A stretch of 64,000 nt of DNA, from contig NZ_FNGY01000002.1 in the NCBI RefSeq assembly GCF_900103665.1, forward strand, positions 62,001 through 126,000. The letters are read 5' to 3'. The notes below the pieces were generated by a model. It was given only the letters and a program-made list of their open reading frames with translations, searched no databases and was not told where the DNA came from. Both the position numbers and the translations under genes were made by a program. The stretch is from Pedobacter steynii (GTDB lineage Bacteria; Bacteroidota; Bacteroidia; Sphingobacteriales; Sphingobacteriaceae). This document shows positions 25,114 to 34,801 of the stretch, one piece after another. Each line of letters starts with the position of its first letter. Positions within the stretch are counted from its first letter, which is position 1.

Positions 25114-25142
25114 AAAAGCTAACAATATCATTGTTAGCTTTT
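25114..25142. terminator. Bidirectional hairpin terminator
   Basis: AAAGCTAACAA and TTGTTAGCTTT pair around a 5-nt loop, with A- and T-runs outside. It serves the DinB gene on the plus strand and the tRNA pair on the minus strand. Confidence 0.75.
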
Positions 25143-25165
25143 ACAGCGTGTTTAAACGCTTTCAG

Positions 25166-25250
25166 TACTCAGAGCGGGAATCGAACCCGCACGACTTTTA
25201 AGGTCACAGGATTTTAAGTCCTGCGTGTCTACCAGTTCCACCATCTGAGC
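25166..25250 (-). tRNA. tRNA-Leu (UAA), second copy
   Basis: 85 nt, the same sequence as 2835-2919, with anticodon UAA in loop CTTAAAA and an acceptor stem GCTCAGA/TCTGAGT. It lies 22,331 bp from the first copy in the same orientation. Confidence 0.95.
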
Positions 25251-25299
25251 AGGTGTTAACCTTTTAAATTAAATGCCCTCATATAATGAAGGCATTTAG

Positions 25300-25372
<73 letters not shown>

Positions 25373-25509
25373 ATGATTTTGGTTTTAACATCATCCGATG
25401 TTGCCATTCTAGTAAAGTGTATTTCGCAATACCCTTTGTTTCGTTTGGGAATGCAAATATAGACACTTTTATTTTTCTGTCAAGTTTTTTTTATAAATAA
25501 TTTAAATGT

Positions 25510-25998
25510 TTAGTATAAGTCGTTGGACTTCAATACTTCCATGATCAAATTATTTTCAAAACCTTTACTCATAAGGTGGGTAATGAGCTTATTTCGCCTT
25601 TTATAAGGATCTTTTTCAGTAATTAATCCCGATTTTTTCTCCGCGGAAGCGAGGATGACCTTCAAATATTCATCATAGTCTATCTTATTCAAGGCTTTCA
25701 AAATCATTTTCTCCGGAACTTTTTTTAGTTTCAGTGCTTGTTTGATTTTAATCTTACCCCATTTTTTGATGTTAAACTTTCCGGAAACATAAGCCTGAGC
25801 AAACCTTTCTTCATTCAAAAAGTTGGTGCTGATGAGTTCGGAGATCAATTCTTCCACCTCATCTTTGTGCAATCCGAATTCATAAAGCTTATCGCGGACT
25901 TCCTGTTGTGCGCGCTCCTGATAGGCACAATAATGCTCGGCCTTAAACAAAGCGGTTTTCTTATCCAGTCTGACGGTTTTTTTATCTGATGTTTCCAA
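25510..25998 (-). CDS. recX: Regulatory protein RecX
   Basis: 162 residues with the three-helix RecX repeats: AEHYCAYQERAQQEVRDKLYEFGLHKDEVEELISELISTNFLNEERFAQAYVSGKFNIKKWGKIKIKQALKLKKV. The NEERFAxAYVxGK segment is the family signature. RecX binds RecA filaments and limits recombinase activity in the cytosol. It is a stand-alone minus-strand gene next to the tRNA pair; recA is not in view. Confidence 0.85.
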   Translation of the reverse strand: METSDKKTVRLDKKTALFKAEHYCAYQERAQQEVRDKLYEFGLHKDEVEELISELISTNFLNEERFAQAYVSGKFNIKKWGKIKIKQALKLKKVPEKMILKALNKIDYDEYLKVILASAEKKSGLITEKDPYKRRNKLITHLMSKGFENNLIMEVLKSNDLY

Positions 25999-26062
25999 TG
26001 CTTACAATATTACGTATTCGGCAACAAGCAGGCGCATGAACTGAGTTGTTTTTGAGTAAAAT

Positions 26063-27514
26063 TTAAAGCGATGAGGAGGATGCCCCTTGAATATTTGTTG
26101 CCAGTTTTCCCAATTGCTGAAGTTTCTTTTCCAATGATGAGGTCCATGGCAATCCAAAACTCAGGCGCATGCAATGGTCAAACTGAGCCTGAAGCGTGAA
26201 CATTCTTCCCGGAGCGATACTGATGTGTTGTTTCATGGCCTGCTGGTACAAGTCAACGGTGTTGACTGCTTTATCAAGCTCAACCCATAAAAAATAACCG
26301 CCCTGTGGCTGACTAACCCTGGTTCCTTCCGGAAAATAATCAGCGATAGCGCCAATATATTTCCTGCTGTTATGGTATAACGATTGTCGTAATTTTCTCA
26401 AATGATTTTCATACCGGCCATTTTTGAGAAAGATGGAAACCACTTCTGAAGTAAGTGGGGCAGAGGAAAGCGCATGGTATCGCTTTAGTTTTAACACCTG
26501 ATCTTTGAACTTTCCGGGAGCGATCCAACCTACCCTATAACCGGGGGCCAGTGTTTTGGAGATAGAATTGCAGTAAAGAACCAAACCACTTTCATCATAT
26601 GTTTTACAGGTTGTTGGTCTGTTATTGCTAAAATAGAGGTCGCCATGAATGTCGTCTTCTATCAGGGGAACATGGTAATGTTCGAGTAACCTCACTGCTT
26701 CTTTTTTATGCTCATCCGGCATGGACGAGCCGCAGGGGTTGTTGAAATTGCTTACAAAAAGACATACTTTGATTTTATTGCTGGCCAGGGCTTTCTTTAA
26801 AGCTTCAATTTCAATCCCGGTAATGGCATTGGTAGGGAGTTCCAGTACGTTTAGTCCAAGACTTTTTGCCAGTTGTAAAATTCCAAAATAAGCGGGGCTT
26901 TCTATCGCAATGGTATCGCCGGGATTGCTCACTGCCATCAGCGCATAAGAAATGGCGTTTATGCATCCCGCAGTAGTGATCAGGTCTTTTTCGCTGAAGT
27001 CAGCACCCCAGCCAAATGACCATTTCGCGATTTCTCTTCTCAGGTCTTCGTTTCCCTGGGTAGGCTCATAACTGGTGCCACTGGCAGGCAAACCGCGCAT
27101 TGCTTGTATCAGCCCTTTGTTCAGTTTGGCAATGGGTAAAAAGTCGTCATGTGGCATGCCCAATGAAAAGAGGGTGTTTTTAGGGTCTTCCCGATCCATA
27201 TAAACCTGGCTTACCAGATCATCGGGCGTCAACAGACCATTTATAGCCGATGGGCTGCTTGTTTCCGGAATGGCCAGGCGCTTTACCGGAGGAATACAGA
27301 CATAATATCCGGAACGGGGGCGGGTCTCGATTAAAGACCTGCTTTCCAGTTCATAATAGGCTTGTGTTACGGTGCTCATGCTCAGCCCATGTTCCCGGCA
27401 AAGCATTCTTACAGAAGGCAGTTTATCACCTGCCTTCAAAACTTCATCTATGATTTGCTTTTCGAGCCTGTCGGCAATTTGCAGGTATAAAAACGGCTTG
27501 CTTTGAATATTCAT
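26063..27514 (-). CDS. MocR-type regulator (GntR domain fused to aminotransferase)
   Basis: 483 residues. The N-terminal GntR winged helix is at about residues 8-78 (LYLQIADRLEKQIIDEVLKAGDKLPSVRMLCREHGLSMSTVTQAYYELESRSLIETRPRSGYYV). The fold-type I PLP aminotransferase domain is at about residues 110-480, with the PLP lysine in YCNSISKTLAPGYRVGWI and substrate/cofactor residues in FVSNFNNPCGSSMP. MocR proteins use PLP or PLP-amino acid as ligand to control genes for amine, vitamin B6 or GABA metabolism. The target is unknown. A TACATTTG -7 element on the minus strand at 27534-27541 fits this start. A GNAT gene lies just upstream. Confidence 0.9.
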   Translation of the reverse strand: MNIQSKPFLYLQIADRLEKQIIDEVLKAGDKLPSVRMLCREHGLSMSTVTQAYYELESRSLIETRPRSGYYVCIPPVKRLAIPETSSPSAINGLLTPDDLVSQVYMDREDPKNTLFSLGMPHDDFLPIAKLNKGLIQAMRGLPASGTSYEPTQGNEDLRREIAKWSFGWGADFSEKDLITTAGCINAISYALMAVSNPGDTIAIESPAYFGILQLAKSLGLNVLELPTNAITGIEIEALKKALASNKIKVCLFVSNFNNPCGSSMPDEHKKEAVRLLEHYHVPLIEDDIHGDLYFSNNRPTTCKTYDESGLVLYCNSISKTLAPGYRVGWIAPGKFKDQVLKLKRYHALSSAPLTSEVVSIFLKNGRYENHLRKLRQSLYHNSRKYIGAIADYFPEGTRVSQPQGGYFLWVELDKAVNTVDLYQQAMKQHISIAPGRMFTLQAQFDHCMRLSFGLPWTSSLEKKLQQLGKLATNIQGASSSSL

Positions 27515-27563
27515 CTCAGATAACTGTATTGATCAAATGTAATCAAATTGTATCTGTAGTGAT

Positions 27564-28424
27564 TTATGCTTTTTCAGAAGCGTTCATTTCTTTTTTCATC
27601 TCATATTGATTCACAAAGGCGGCCAAACCGATGGATTTTAAGAAACTGATGGTCCCTGTTGCGGTTGCATCCACATTGATTAAAGATATCTCGGTCTTAT
27701 TTGCATTAAAAATGTATTGAAATAAAGCGGTGCCCAATCCTTGATTTCTATAGTCTTTGGCTACAGCAAATTGAGAAATCCGGTTGTTTTGTGGGTTATA
27801 GCTGGCATAGGCCACCAGTTTTTCATCCAGATGAATCCCAATACTGTGGTTACCGCTACCTATATTTTTTAAAGCAGTGATTGCATTTTGCCAAGAGGGC
27901 TGCCAATCCCAGAAAGACGTCCATTTGTCCCAATCCATCTCTTTTAGTGCAAGGATGGGGTGCTGTTTGCGATCTTCCTGGATTTGGGGAATCCCTTTGA
28001 AGCAGATCAGTGTTCTGTGTATCCCGTAGCCGGCCGATTCATAGCTCTTTATGGCCTGAATATTTTGTTCCATCACTTCAAGGTAGCAGTTCTTTACTCC
28101 GGCTGCCTCCAGGGAAGGCAGTATAAACTGGTACATTAATTTGGTCAGCTGCTGACCTCTTTTTGATGGAATTACTCCTGTTCCGGCATTGTATGCTGCC
28201 TTTTCTCCATTTACCAGCGCAATCCCATGTAAGATAAAACCGATTAGTTTTTCGGATTCAAAAACCCCGGCTGAAAGACTAAGGTCGATAGAATCTGAAA
28301 TCAATTTTCGCTCTAATTGTTCTCTTGTCAGCTGGAGTCTGACGAAATAATCCGAAAAAGATTCATTAAAGGTTTCCAGTAGAATATCAGGAGGTATATT
28401 TTCTAAATTTTTAAATTGTAGCAT
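27564..28424 (-). CDS. GNAT-family N-acetyltransferase, two-domain
   Basis: 286 residues. The N-terminal half has a GNAT-like acetyl-CoA segment (YNAGTGVIPSKRGQQLTKLMYQFILPSLEAAGVKNCYLEVMEQNIQAIKSYESAGYGIHRTL). The second half contains another (ISQFAVAKDYRNQGLGTALFQYI, with the RxxGxG/A signature, then SFLKSIGLAAFVNQYEM). Tandem GNAT folds acetylate amines or act as scaffolds; substrate unknown. It lies 49 bp upstream of the MocR gene on the same strand. Confidence 0.82.
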   Translation of the reverse strand: MLQFKNLENIPPDILLETFNESFSDYFVRLQLTREQLERKLISDSIDLSLSAGVFESEKLIGFILHGIALVNGEKAAYNAGTGVIPSKRGQQLTKLMYQFILPSLEAAGVKNCYLEVMEQNIQAIKSYESAGYGIHRTLICFKGIPQIQEDRKQHPILALKEMDWDKWTSFWDWQPSWQNAITALKNIGSGNHSIGIHLDEKLVAYASYNPQNNRISQFAVAKDYRNQGLGTALFQYIFNANKTEISLINVDATATGTISFLKSIGLAAFVNQYEMKKEMNASEKA

Positions 28425-28612
28425 GCGATCTGTGTTTCCTTTGCCCGCTAAATTATATATTTTCTCTTGAAAGATGTGTTCAGGAAAGTTCCTGTCTTAA
28501 CATTTTTACCTGCTTCGATTCAGGTAATGGGATGCTTAGAGAAATCCCCGAAAATGACCCGGTTTTCAGTCGTTGCTGACCTGCCTTTAACACGCTTTCA
28601 AGCGGGCTTGCA

Positions 28613-28656
28613 CCGAGTATAGACCGAGCTTAGACCTAGGTTAGAACCTGTATAGG
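28613..28656. repeat. Degenerate 11-bp tandem repeat in a 463-bp gene-free stretch
   Basis: Four units, CCGAGTATAGA, CCGAGCTTAGA, CCTAGGTTAGA and ACCTGTATAGG, lie head to tail. The period is one helical turn, so the units face the same side of the DNA. The rest of 28425-28887 shows no ORF, RNA gene or terminator I can support beyond the -7 element at 28876. Confidence 0.4.
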
Positions 28657-28875
28657 TAAAACAGGAATTGGACCTGTCTTATCCTTGTTTAAATGCGGTC
28701 TGAATATAAAGTTCTGTACCTCCAAAACCATGGTATTCCTGACATAACCTTACCTAAAAGACCGATTAGTTTTCTGATATTCCGATTCAGGCTTTACGTT
28801 AAAGAATATCTTTCTGATTGCTAAATAAATGAGCGTTATACCTACGGATACCTTAGAATTTTAATATAAATGCTT

Positions 28876-28883
28876 TAATTTTG
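28876..28883 (+). promoter_or_regulatory. -7 element TAATTTTG 4 nt before murF-alr
   Basis: It matches TAnnTTTG exactly and is followed by AAAC and the ATG at 28888. Transcription would start at or just before the start codon, which predicts a leaderless or nearly leaderless mRNA. Confidence 0.5.
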
Positions 28884-28887
28884 AAAC

Positions 28888-31347
28888 ATGAGTAATGTCA
28901 TCTACACGATTGATCATTTTGCGAAAATTCTTGATGCAAAATCTTTTATTTCTAATCCGGAACTTAAAATCACCAGGCTGGTTATTGACAGCCGAAGTGT
29001 GATTGATCCGGAGAACTCCTTGTTTTTTGCTTTGAATGCGAAGCGCGATGGTCATGAATATCTGGAAGATGCGTATGCAAATGGGATCAGAAGCTTTGTG
29101 ATCAGTGATTCCAGGTGCCTGGAGAAATTTGCGGATGCCAATATCCTGCTGGTAGCCGATGTGCTTGCTGCATTACAAAGCCTGGCAATAATCCATCGGG
29201 AACAGTACGATCTGAAAGTGCTGGCCATCACAGGAAGTAACGGGAAAACCGTTGTAAAGGAATGGTTGTATCAGTTGCTGGCTGCCGATTTCAATATCGT
29301 CAGAAGCCCAAAAAGCTTTAATTCTCAGATTGGAGTGCCCTTATCTGTCTGGAACATTAGCGAGGAACATACATTGGGGATTTTCGAGGCGGGGATCTCT
29401 AAAGAAAATGAGATGGAAGCCCTTGAAAAAATTATCCGTCCAACCATCGGGATCTTAACCAATCTGGGAGAGGCACATGCGGAAGGTTTTGCTTCTCAGA
29501 AAGATAAGCTCCTGGAAAAATTAAAGCTTTTTAAAGATGCCGAGGTATTCATATACTCCCCGGAATATACCCTTGGCCTTCCGGTATCGGAATTGCCGGG
29601 GCAGACAAAATTCTCCTGGAGCCTGAAGCAGAAGGCAGACCTGCAGATCTCTTTTATTGAGCCGATTGAAGACCGCAACTATGTGAGAGCGATCTTTAAG
29701 GGTGCAGAGATCGAATGTTTGATTCCCTTTTCCGACAGGGCCTCCGTTGAAAATGGAATCATCTGCTGGGCCAGCTTATTGTCTATGGGCTATTCTCCGG
29801 AAGAAGCTGATGCACGTTTAGAAAAATTAACCAGGGTAGGAATGCGGCTGGAATTAAAAAACGGCATCAATCAATGTTCTGTAATTGACGATTCCTATAG
29901 TGCTGATACCTCGTCACTAGCGATTGCAATGGATTTCCTCAACCTGCAAAACCAACATCCCAAAAAGACATTAATCTTGTCCGACTTACACGAAACGGGC
30001 AGAAATGAAGTCGAGCTTTATACCGAAATAGCGGCTTTGCTGAAACAAAAGAACCTGAACCGGCTCATCGGAATTGGTCCTCATATCTCTGCATCAGCAG
30101 CATTGTTCGATATGGAAACCACTTTCTTTGAAAGTACGCAGGATTTTATAGATCATTTTCCCGCAGTTCATTTCAACAATGAAACCATCCTGTTAAAAGG
30201 AGCGAGAAAATTTGAATTTGAACGCATCAGTAAGCTGATCACTCAGAAAGTACACGATACGGTACTGGAAATTGACCTGAATGCACTTGCCGGCAACCTG
30301 CAGTTTTACAGAAATAAGCTACAACCGGGCGTGAAAATCATGGCAATGGTGAAGGCCTTCTCCTATGGAAGTGGCAGTTTTGAAATTGCAAATGTGCTCC
30401 AATACCATAAAGTAGATTACCTTGCAGTGGCCTATACAGATGAAGGTGTTGCGTTAAGAAAAGGAGGGATCACAATGCCTGTTATGGTGATGAGTCCGGA
30501 ACCATCTGCTTTTGATGCCATTGTAAAATATAAACTGGAACCCGAAATCTACAACCTGGATATTCTAAACAGTTTCATCGGCTTCCTGTCTGCGGATGCC
30601 TACGATTACCCGGTCCACCTGAAAATAGATACCGGAATGCATCGCCTGGGCTTCAAAGAAGCAGACCTTAAAGAACTGCTGGAAACCATCAATAGTAGCA
30701 GGAAGGTCAAAGTGGTCTCGGCATTCTCCCATCTTGTGGGAAGTGAAGATGAGCATCACGATGCGTTTACGAAACACCAGATTGAAAGGTTCCGTGCTTT
30801 TGCCCAAGAAATTTCAGCAGGTCTGGGCTATAAATTCATTTGGCACATCTCCAATACCTCTGGGGTTACACGTCATCCGGAAGCCCAGATGGATATGGTA
30901 AGGTTAGGAATAGGACTTTATGGATATGATGGAGGACTCCCTAAGAAAAATGGGTTACAAACTGCTGTCGTGCTAAAAACAACGGTTACGCAGGTCATAG
31001 AGGTCAAGCCCAATGAGACGATCGGATATGGACGAAATGGAATTCTGCCCAATGGCGGAACAACGGCGACCGTAAAAATCGGATATGCCGATGGTTATAA
31101 CCGCCGGTTTGGAAATGGCAGGGGTAAAATGCTGATCAATGGAAAGCTGGTGCCTACAATTGGTAGCATCTGCATGGACATGTGTATGTTAGATGTGACC
31201 GGAATAACGGTAAAGACAGGAGATGAGGTGATCGTTTTCAACGGAGAACTGACCATCGCTGACCTGGCCGAACAAATCGAAACCATCCCTTATGAGATCT
31301 TAACAAATATTTCACAAAGGGTTAAACGGGTCTATTTTTATGAGTAG
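28888..31347 (+). CDS. murF-alr: Bifunctional MurF ligase / alanine racemase
   Basis: 819 residues. Residues ~1-450 are a Mur ligase (MurF): ATP loop AITGSNGKTVVKEW near residue 114, and C-terminal domain with DDSYSADTSSLAIAM. Residues ~455-819 are a fold-type III PLP alanine racemase: the PLP lysine is in KIMAMVKAFSYGSG, and the substrate/PLP region includes GYGRNG and the C-terminal SICMDMCMLDVT. The racemase makes D-Ala, and MurF (with D-Ala-D-Ala from Ddl) adds it to the UDP-MurNAc-tripeptide in cytosolic peptidoglycan synthesis. This fusion is known from Bacteroidota. It is followed by a DUF502 gene at 31357. Confidence 0.95.
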   Translation: MSNVIYTIDHFAKILDAKSFISNPELKITRLVIDSRSVIDPENSLFFALNAKRDGHEYLEDAYANGIRSFVISDSRCLEKFADANILLVADVLAALQSLAIIHREQYDLKVLAITGSNGKTVVKEWLYQLLAADFNIVRSPKSFNSQIGVPLSVWNISEEHTLGIFEAGISKENEMEALEKIIRPTIGILTNLGEAHAEGFASQKDKLLEKLKLFKDAEVFIYSPEYTLGLPVSELPGQTKFSWSLKQKADLQISFIEPIEDRNYVRAIFKGAEIECLIPFSDRASVENGIICWASLLSMGYSPEEADARLEKLTRVGMRLELKNGINQCSVIDDSYSADTSSLAIAMDFLNLQNQHPKKTLILSDLHETGRNEVELYTEIAALLKQKNLNRLIGIGPHISASAALFDMETTFFESTQDFIDHFPAVHFNNETILLKGARKFEFERISKLITQKVHDTVLEIDLNALAGNLQFYRNKLQPGVKIMAMVKAFSYGSGSFEIANVLQYHKVDYLAVAYTDEGVALRKGGITMPVMVMSPEPSAFDAIVKYKLEPEIYNLDILNSFIGFLSADAYDYPVHLKIDTGMHRLGFKEADLKELLETINSSRKVKVVSAFSHLVGSEDEHHDAFTKHQIERFRAFAQEISAGLGYKFIWHISNTSGVTRHPEAQMDMVRLGIGLYGYDGGLPKKNGLQTAVVLKTTVTQVIEVKPNETIGYGRNGILPNGGTTATVKIGYADGYNRRFGNGRGKMLINGKLVPTIGSICMDMCMLDVTGITVKTGDEVIVFNGELTIADLAEQIETIPYEILTNISQRVKRVYFYE

Positions 31348-31352
31348 TTTTG
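31345..31352 (+). promoter_or_regulatory. -7 element TAGTTTTG 4 nt before the DUF502 gene
   Basis: TAGTTTTG is followed by CAGC and the ATG at 31357. It overlaps the stop codon region of murF-alr, so the DUF502 gene could have its own leaderless transcript as well as read-through. Confidence 0.4.
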
Positions 31353-31356
31353 CAGC

Positions 31357-31947
31357 ATGAACAGAATTGGTCGGGCTTTTCTAAGGTACCTCATTAAAGG
31401 GCTCCTGATAGTATTGCCCATTGCGCTTAGTATTTTTATTGTAATCTGGGCTGTTACGACAGTAGACAGCTGGTTAAATGTGAACAATATTTTAGGTGTT
31501 GACCCAAGAACCGGAGCGAGCAGAAACATTCCCGGATTGGGACTGCTGCTGGTGATCTCCATCACACTCGTCGCCGGAATATTTGTCACCAACTTCGTAA
31601 CTGAACCGATGTACAATTGGTTCACAAAAATCCTGGACAGACTTCCTATCCTTAAATTCATTTATTCGTCGATAAAAGACCTTACTGAAGCCTTCGTTGG
31701 TGATGAGAAAAAATTCAATAACCCAGTGCTGGTAGAAGTGGAAGGGGAACTCAAAAGAATCGGCTTCCTTACCCAAAGTGACCTTACAAATATTGGCCTC
31801 CCAGGTGAAGCTGTAGTCTATTTTCCCTTCTCTTATTCCTTTGCAGGCCAGGTTTACATCGTGAAAAACGAAAAGATAAAACCCCTGAATATGAGTGCTG
31901 CTGATGCCATGAAGCTAGTGGTTTCAGGTGGCGTTAGTCATTTTTAG
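31357..31947 (+). CDS. DUF502-family membrane protein
   Basis: 196 residues. Two membrane helices (about residues 10-35, FLRYLIKGLLIVLPIALSIFIVIWAV, and 62-85, GLGLLLVISITLVAGIFVTNFV) frame a short loop. A conserved soluble part follows, with LDRLPILKFIYSSIKDLTEAFVGDEKKFNNPVLVEV and GEAVVYFPFSYSFAGQVYIV, which matches DUF502. The role of the family is unknown. It follows murF-alr by 9 bp on the same strand. Confidence 0.85.
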   Translation: MNRIGRAFLRYLIKGLLIVLPIALSIFIVIWAVTTVDSWLNVNNILGVDPRTGASRNIPGLGLLLVISITLVAGIFVTNFVTEPMYNWFTKILDRLPILKFIYSSIKDLTEAFVGDEKKFNNPVLVEVEGELKRIGFLTQSDLTNIGLPGEAVVYFPFSYSFAGQVYIVKNEKIKPLNMSAADAMKLVVSGGVSHF

Positions 31948-31974
31948 GTTTCTATTGATAATTAAGGATAATTA

Positions 31975-32286
31975 AATAAAAACCATATCATTATTCGCCT
32001 CCTCAAATGTTTTGCTGAAGGGCAAAACATTTGGATGTCGTCTCATAACGACATGGTTTTTATTTTGAATGAAGTTCCAAAATTGAGCTCCCGATAATTA
32101 CGTGTTAAAAGAAACCTTAAAACTTAATAGGAGGGCCTATGATGTGACAAAGCAAGGTGTTTTAAGCGGGTGGTCTTCATATTCAGTAAGATTAAATCAA
32201 ACAAAAAGGATATCGTTATGAGACGACATTCAAATGTTTTGCCCTTCAGCAAAATATTTGAGGAGGCGAGTAATGATATCTTTTTT
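31975..32286. repeat. REPIN-like intergenic element 1 (two inverted nested hairpins)
   Basis: The left arm (31975-32064) is closed by AATAAAAACCAT/ATGGTTTTTATT and carries an inner hairpin at 32004-32033: a perfect 12-bp stem CAAATGTTTTGC / GCAAAACATTTG with loop TGAAGG. The right arm (about 32203-32286) is its inverted copy, with inner hairpin 32231-32260 (loop CCTTCA, one stem mismatch). About 140 bp of non-repeated sequence lie between. No ORF is present. It sits between the convergent genes 31357-31947 and 32428-33135. It is related to the elements at 37110 and 45887. Confidence 0.75.
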
Positions 32287-32427
32287 GTTGAACCTTAATT
32301 CCGGATTAAGCATCCAACAAACAAATAAACATGAGCTCCAAAATCAACTGAGCTTCAAATAAAAAACGCCTTACCTAAGTAAAGCGTTACAAATAAAATT
32401 AAGAAGAACAGAAGCTCCTCCGACAGA

Positions 32428-33135
32428 TTAAAAATTCGGTTTCAAAACATACTTATCGTAGAACCTGAAAATATGCTCAGCTGCCTCTTCAGCAGTATCG
32501 ACTAACCTAAACAAGTTTAAATCTTCCGCATGGATATTGTGTTCCTTCTGTAGCATGGTGTTCTTGATCCAGTCTACCAGGCCACCCCAGTAATCTTTAC
32601 CTACCAATACGATCGGGAATCTGGCAATCTTTCCGGTTTGAATCAGTGTAATCGCTTCAAAAAGCTCATCCATTGTTCCCATACCACCTGGTAACACCAC
32701 AAAGCCCTGAGAATACTTCATGAACATTACTTTCCTGATAAAGAAGTAATCAAACTCCAATAGCTTATTGTGGTCAATATATTTATTGTGAAACTGCTCG
32801 AATGGAAGGTCTATGTTTAAGCCCACTGACTTTCCACCGTTCATGTGTGCACCTTTATTTCCTGCTTCCATAATTCCGGGACCACCACCTGTGATGACAC
32901 CATAACCACGTTCAGTTAATAGTCTGCCGCATTCTACAGCAATTTCGTAATACTTATTGGTTTCTGCTGTTCTTGCTGATCCGAAAATGGATACGCAAGG
33001 ACCTATTTTTGCTAATTTCTCGAAGCCGTCTACGAATTCGGCCATTATTTTAAAGATCTGCCAAGAGTCAGTAACTTTTATCTCCTGCCAGTTTTTATTC
33101 TCAAACGCACTTCTTATTTTCTCTTCACTTGTCAT
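32428..33135 (-). CDS. LOG-family / TIGR00730 Rossmann-fold protein
   Basis: 235 residues. The LOG signatures are present as GYGVITGGGPGIMEAGNKGA (about residues 75-94) and VVLPGGMGTMDELFEAITLIQTGKI (about 145-170); PGGxGTxxE is the active-site motif. These enzymes cleave nucleoside 5'-monophosphates to base and ribose-5-phosphate (cytokinin-activating type); older names as lysine decarboxylase are misleading. It lies 19 bp downstream of the symporter gene on the same strand, probably as an operon. Confidence 0.88.
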   Translation of the reverse strand: MTSEEKIRSAFENKNWQEIKVTDSWQIFKIMAEFVDGFEKLAKIGPCVSIFGSARTAETNKYYEIAVECGRLLTERGYGVITGGGPGIMEAGNKGAHMNGGKSVGLNIDLPFEQFHNKYIDHNKLLEFDYFFIRKVMFMKYSQGFVVLPGGMGTMDELFEAITLIQTGKIARFPIVLVGKDYWGGLVDWIKNTMLQKEHNIHAEDLNLFRLVDTAEEAAEHIFRFYDKYVLKPNF

Positions 33136-33154
33136 TCTATAGATATTTAAGGTA

Positions 33155-34735
33155 TTAAAATTTAGTTTGTAAATCTGTTTTTTTGCTGATCAGTAACAGC
33201 CCGATAAAGGTGATTAGCCCATTAACCAGAATCAGCTCGACACTGAACTTGTATCCTCCCAGTAAGGTCGCAGAGTTTGCATTCAGGAGGTAACATAATG
33301 CTGGTGAAATGATACATATTAAAGGTACTAATTTATCATGAAGTCCTCTTTTTCTAACAAAAAGACCAAAGCTATACAGACCAAGAAGTGGGCCATAAGT
33401 ATAGGAAGCGACTTTAAAGATGCCTTTTACAACCGATTCATCGTTAAATGCATTGAATATAATGATCACGACAAACATTAATAATGAAAAAGCAACATGA
33501 ACCATATGTCTTTTGCTGACTGCCGCTTTGGATTTCTTATCTGCCGCGTCTTTATGTTGCCGTTCTGCTGCAGCCATAGATTCTTTGTCTGTAGTATGAT
33601 GAACAACAGGGGCGTTTTCTTTATCCATGTGGAGAAAATCTACACAGAATGAGGTCGTTAATGCAGTTAATGCCGAGTCTGTTGTGGCAAAAGTAGCTGC
33701 AGTTAAGCCCAGCATAAAAACGATTGCAGGGATAACACTCAGGTGGTTTAATGCAATTTCAGGAAAGAGAAAATCTGTTCTTGGTTTGCCGGTAACATGG
33801 TCTAAAGGAATTTCAATTCCGTTTCTAGTAGCATATATGTATAATAAGGCACCTACGGATAAAAAGAAGATATTCAATACGACGAACACTCCGGTAAAGG
33901 TGAACATGTTTTTTTGAGCTTCGCCAATGGTTTTCATGCTCAGGTTTTTCTGCATCAGATCCTGATCCAATCCCGTCATGGCAATGGTCACGAATATTCC
34001 GCCGATCAGCTGCTTACTGAAATAGAAATCGCTGCTCAGGAAGTTTTCGTAGAAAAAGACCTTGGAATAGCCGCTGTTTTTTATCGATTCAAAGGCAGTA
34101 GGAATGTCCATGTTCAGGCTGCTGCAAATGAAATAAAGCGTCAGAAACACTGATAATACGAGGAAGAACGTTTGTAGGGTATCGGTAATGATGATTGTTT
34201 TCAGGCCACCTTTAAAGGTATAGGACCAGATCAGTCCCAGCGAGATCAGTACCGTTGCCCAGAAGGGAATGCCATAACTGTCAAATATAAAGCGTTGTAA
34301 TACAATCACAACCAGGTATAAACGGAAGGCGGAGCCTATGGTTCTGGAAATCAGGAAAATAGAAGCTGCGGTTTTATAGCTGTAAAAACCGAGTCTTTGT
34401 TCGATATAACTGTAGATCGAGGTCAGCCTCATCCGGTAATAGAGGGGCAGGAGCACTGTCGCAATAATGATAAAACCAATGGCATTGCCCAGCACAAATT
34501 GAAAGTATTGGAACTGGTTACCTGAGGGTGCACCAACTTCGCCGGGAACAGAAATGAACGTTACCCCGGATAAGGCGGTTCCAATCATCCCAAAGGCTAC
34601 AAGGTACCATTTTGAGTTTCTGTTGGCAATGAAAAAAGTAGCGTTATCAGATGATTTCTTCGATGTTGCGAACGCAATAATGATCAGGATCAGAAAATAA
34701 CCAATTAAAAAAGACAAAAGTATAGCTGGGCTCAT
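33155..34735 (-). CDS. Sodium:solute symporter (SSS family)
   Basis: 526 residues with about 13 hydrophobic segments and the SSS layout: MIGTALSGVTFISVPGEVGAPSGNQFQYFQFVLGN in the first helices (Na+ site region), TFKGGLKTIIITDTLQTFFLVLS, and GLTAATFATTDSALTALTTSF, which carries the conserved Ser/Thr pair of the Na2 site. A charged loop (about residues 370-410, rich in His, Lys and Ala) is cytosolic. It is a Na+-driven uptake carrier; substrate unknown. Confidence 0.9.
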   Translation of the reverse strand: MSPAILLSFLIGYFLILIIIAFATSKKSSDNATFFIANRNSKWYLVAFGMIGTALSGVTFISVPGEVGAPSGNQFQYFQFVLGNAIGFIIIATVLLPLYYRMRLTSIYSYIEQRLGFYSYKTAASIFLISRTIGSAFRLYLVVIVLQRFIFDSYGIPFWATVLISLGLIWSYTFKGGLKTIIITDTLQTFFLVLSVFLTLYFICSSLNMDIPTAFESIKNSGYSKVFFYENFLSSDFYFSKQLIGGIFVTIAMTGLDQDLMQKNLSMKTIGEAQKNMFTFTGVFVVLNIFFLSVGALLYIYATRNGIEIPLDHVTGKPRTDFLFPEIALNHLSVIPAIVFMLGLTAATFATTDSALTALTTSFCVDFLHMDKENAPVVHHTTDKESMAAAERQHKDAADKKSKAAVSKRHMVHVAFSLLMFVVIIIFNAFNDESVVKGIFKVASYTYGPLLGLYSFGLFVRKRGLHDKLVPLICIISPALCYLLNANSATLLGGYKFSVELILVNGLITFIGLLLISKKTDLQTKF

Positions 34736-34801
34736 AGTATGTTTTTAGCAGCTAAATGTAAGAAAATCAAATTTTAAAAATCAAATAACGGAAGATAAAT
34801 A

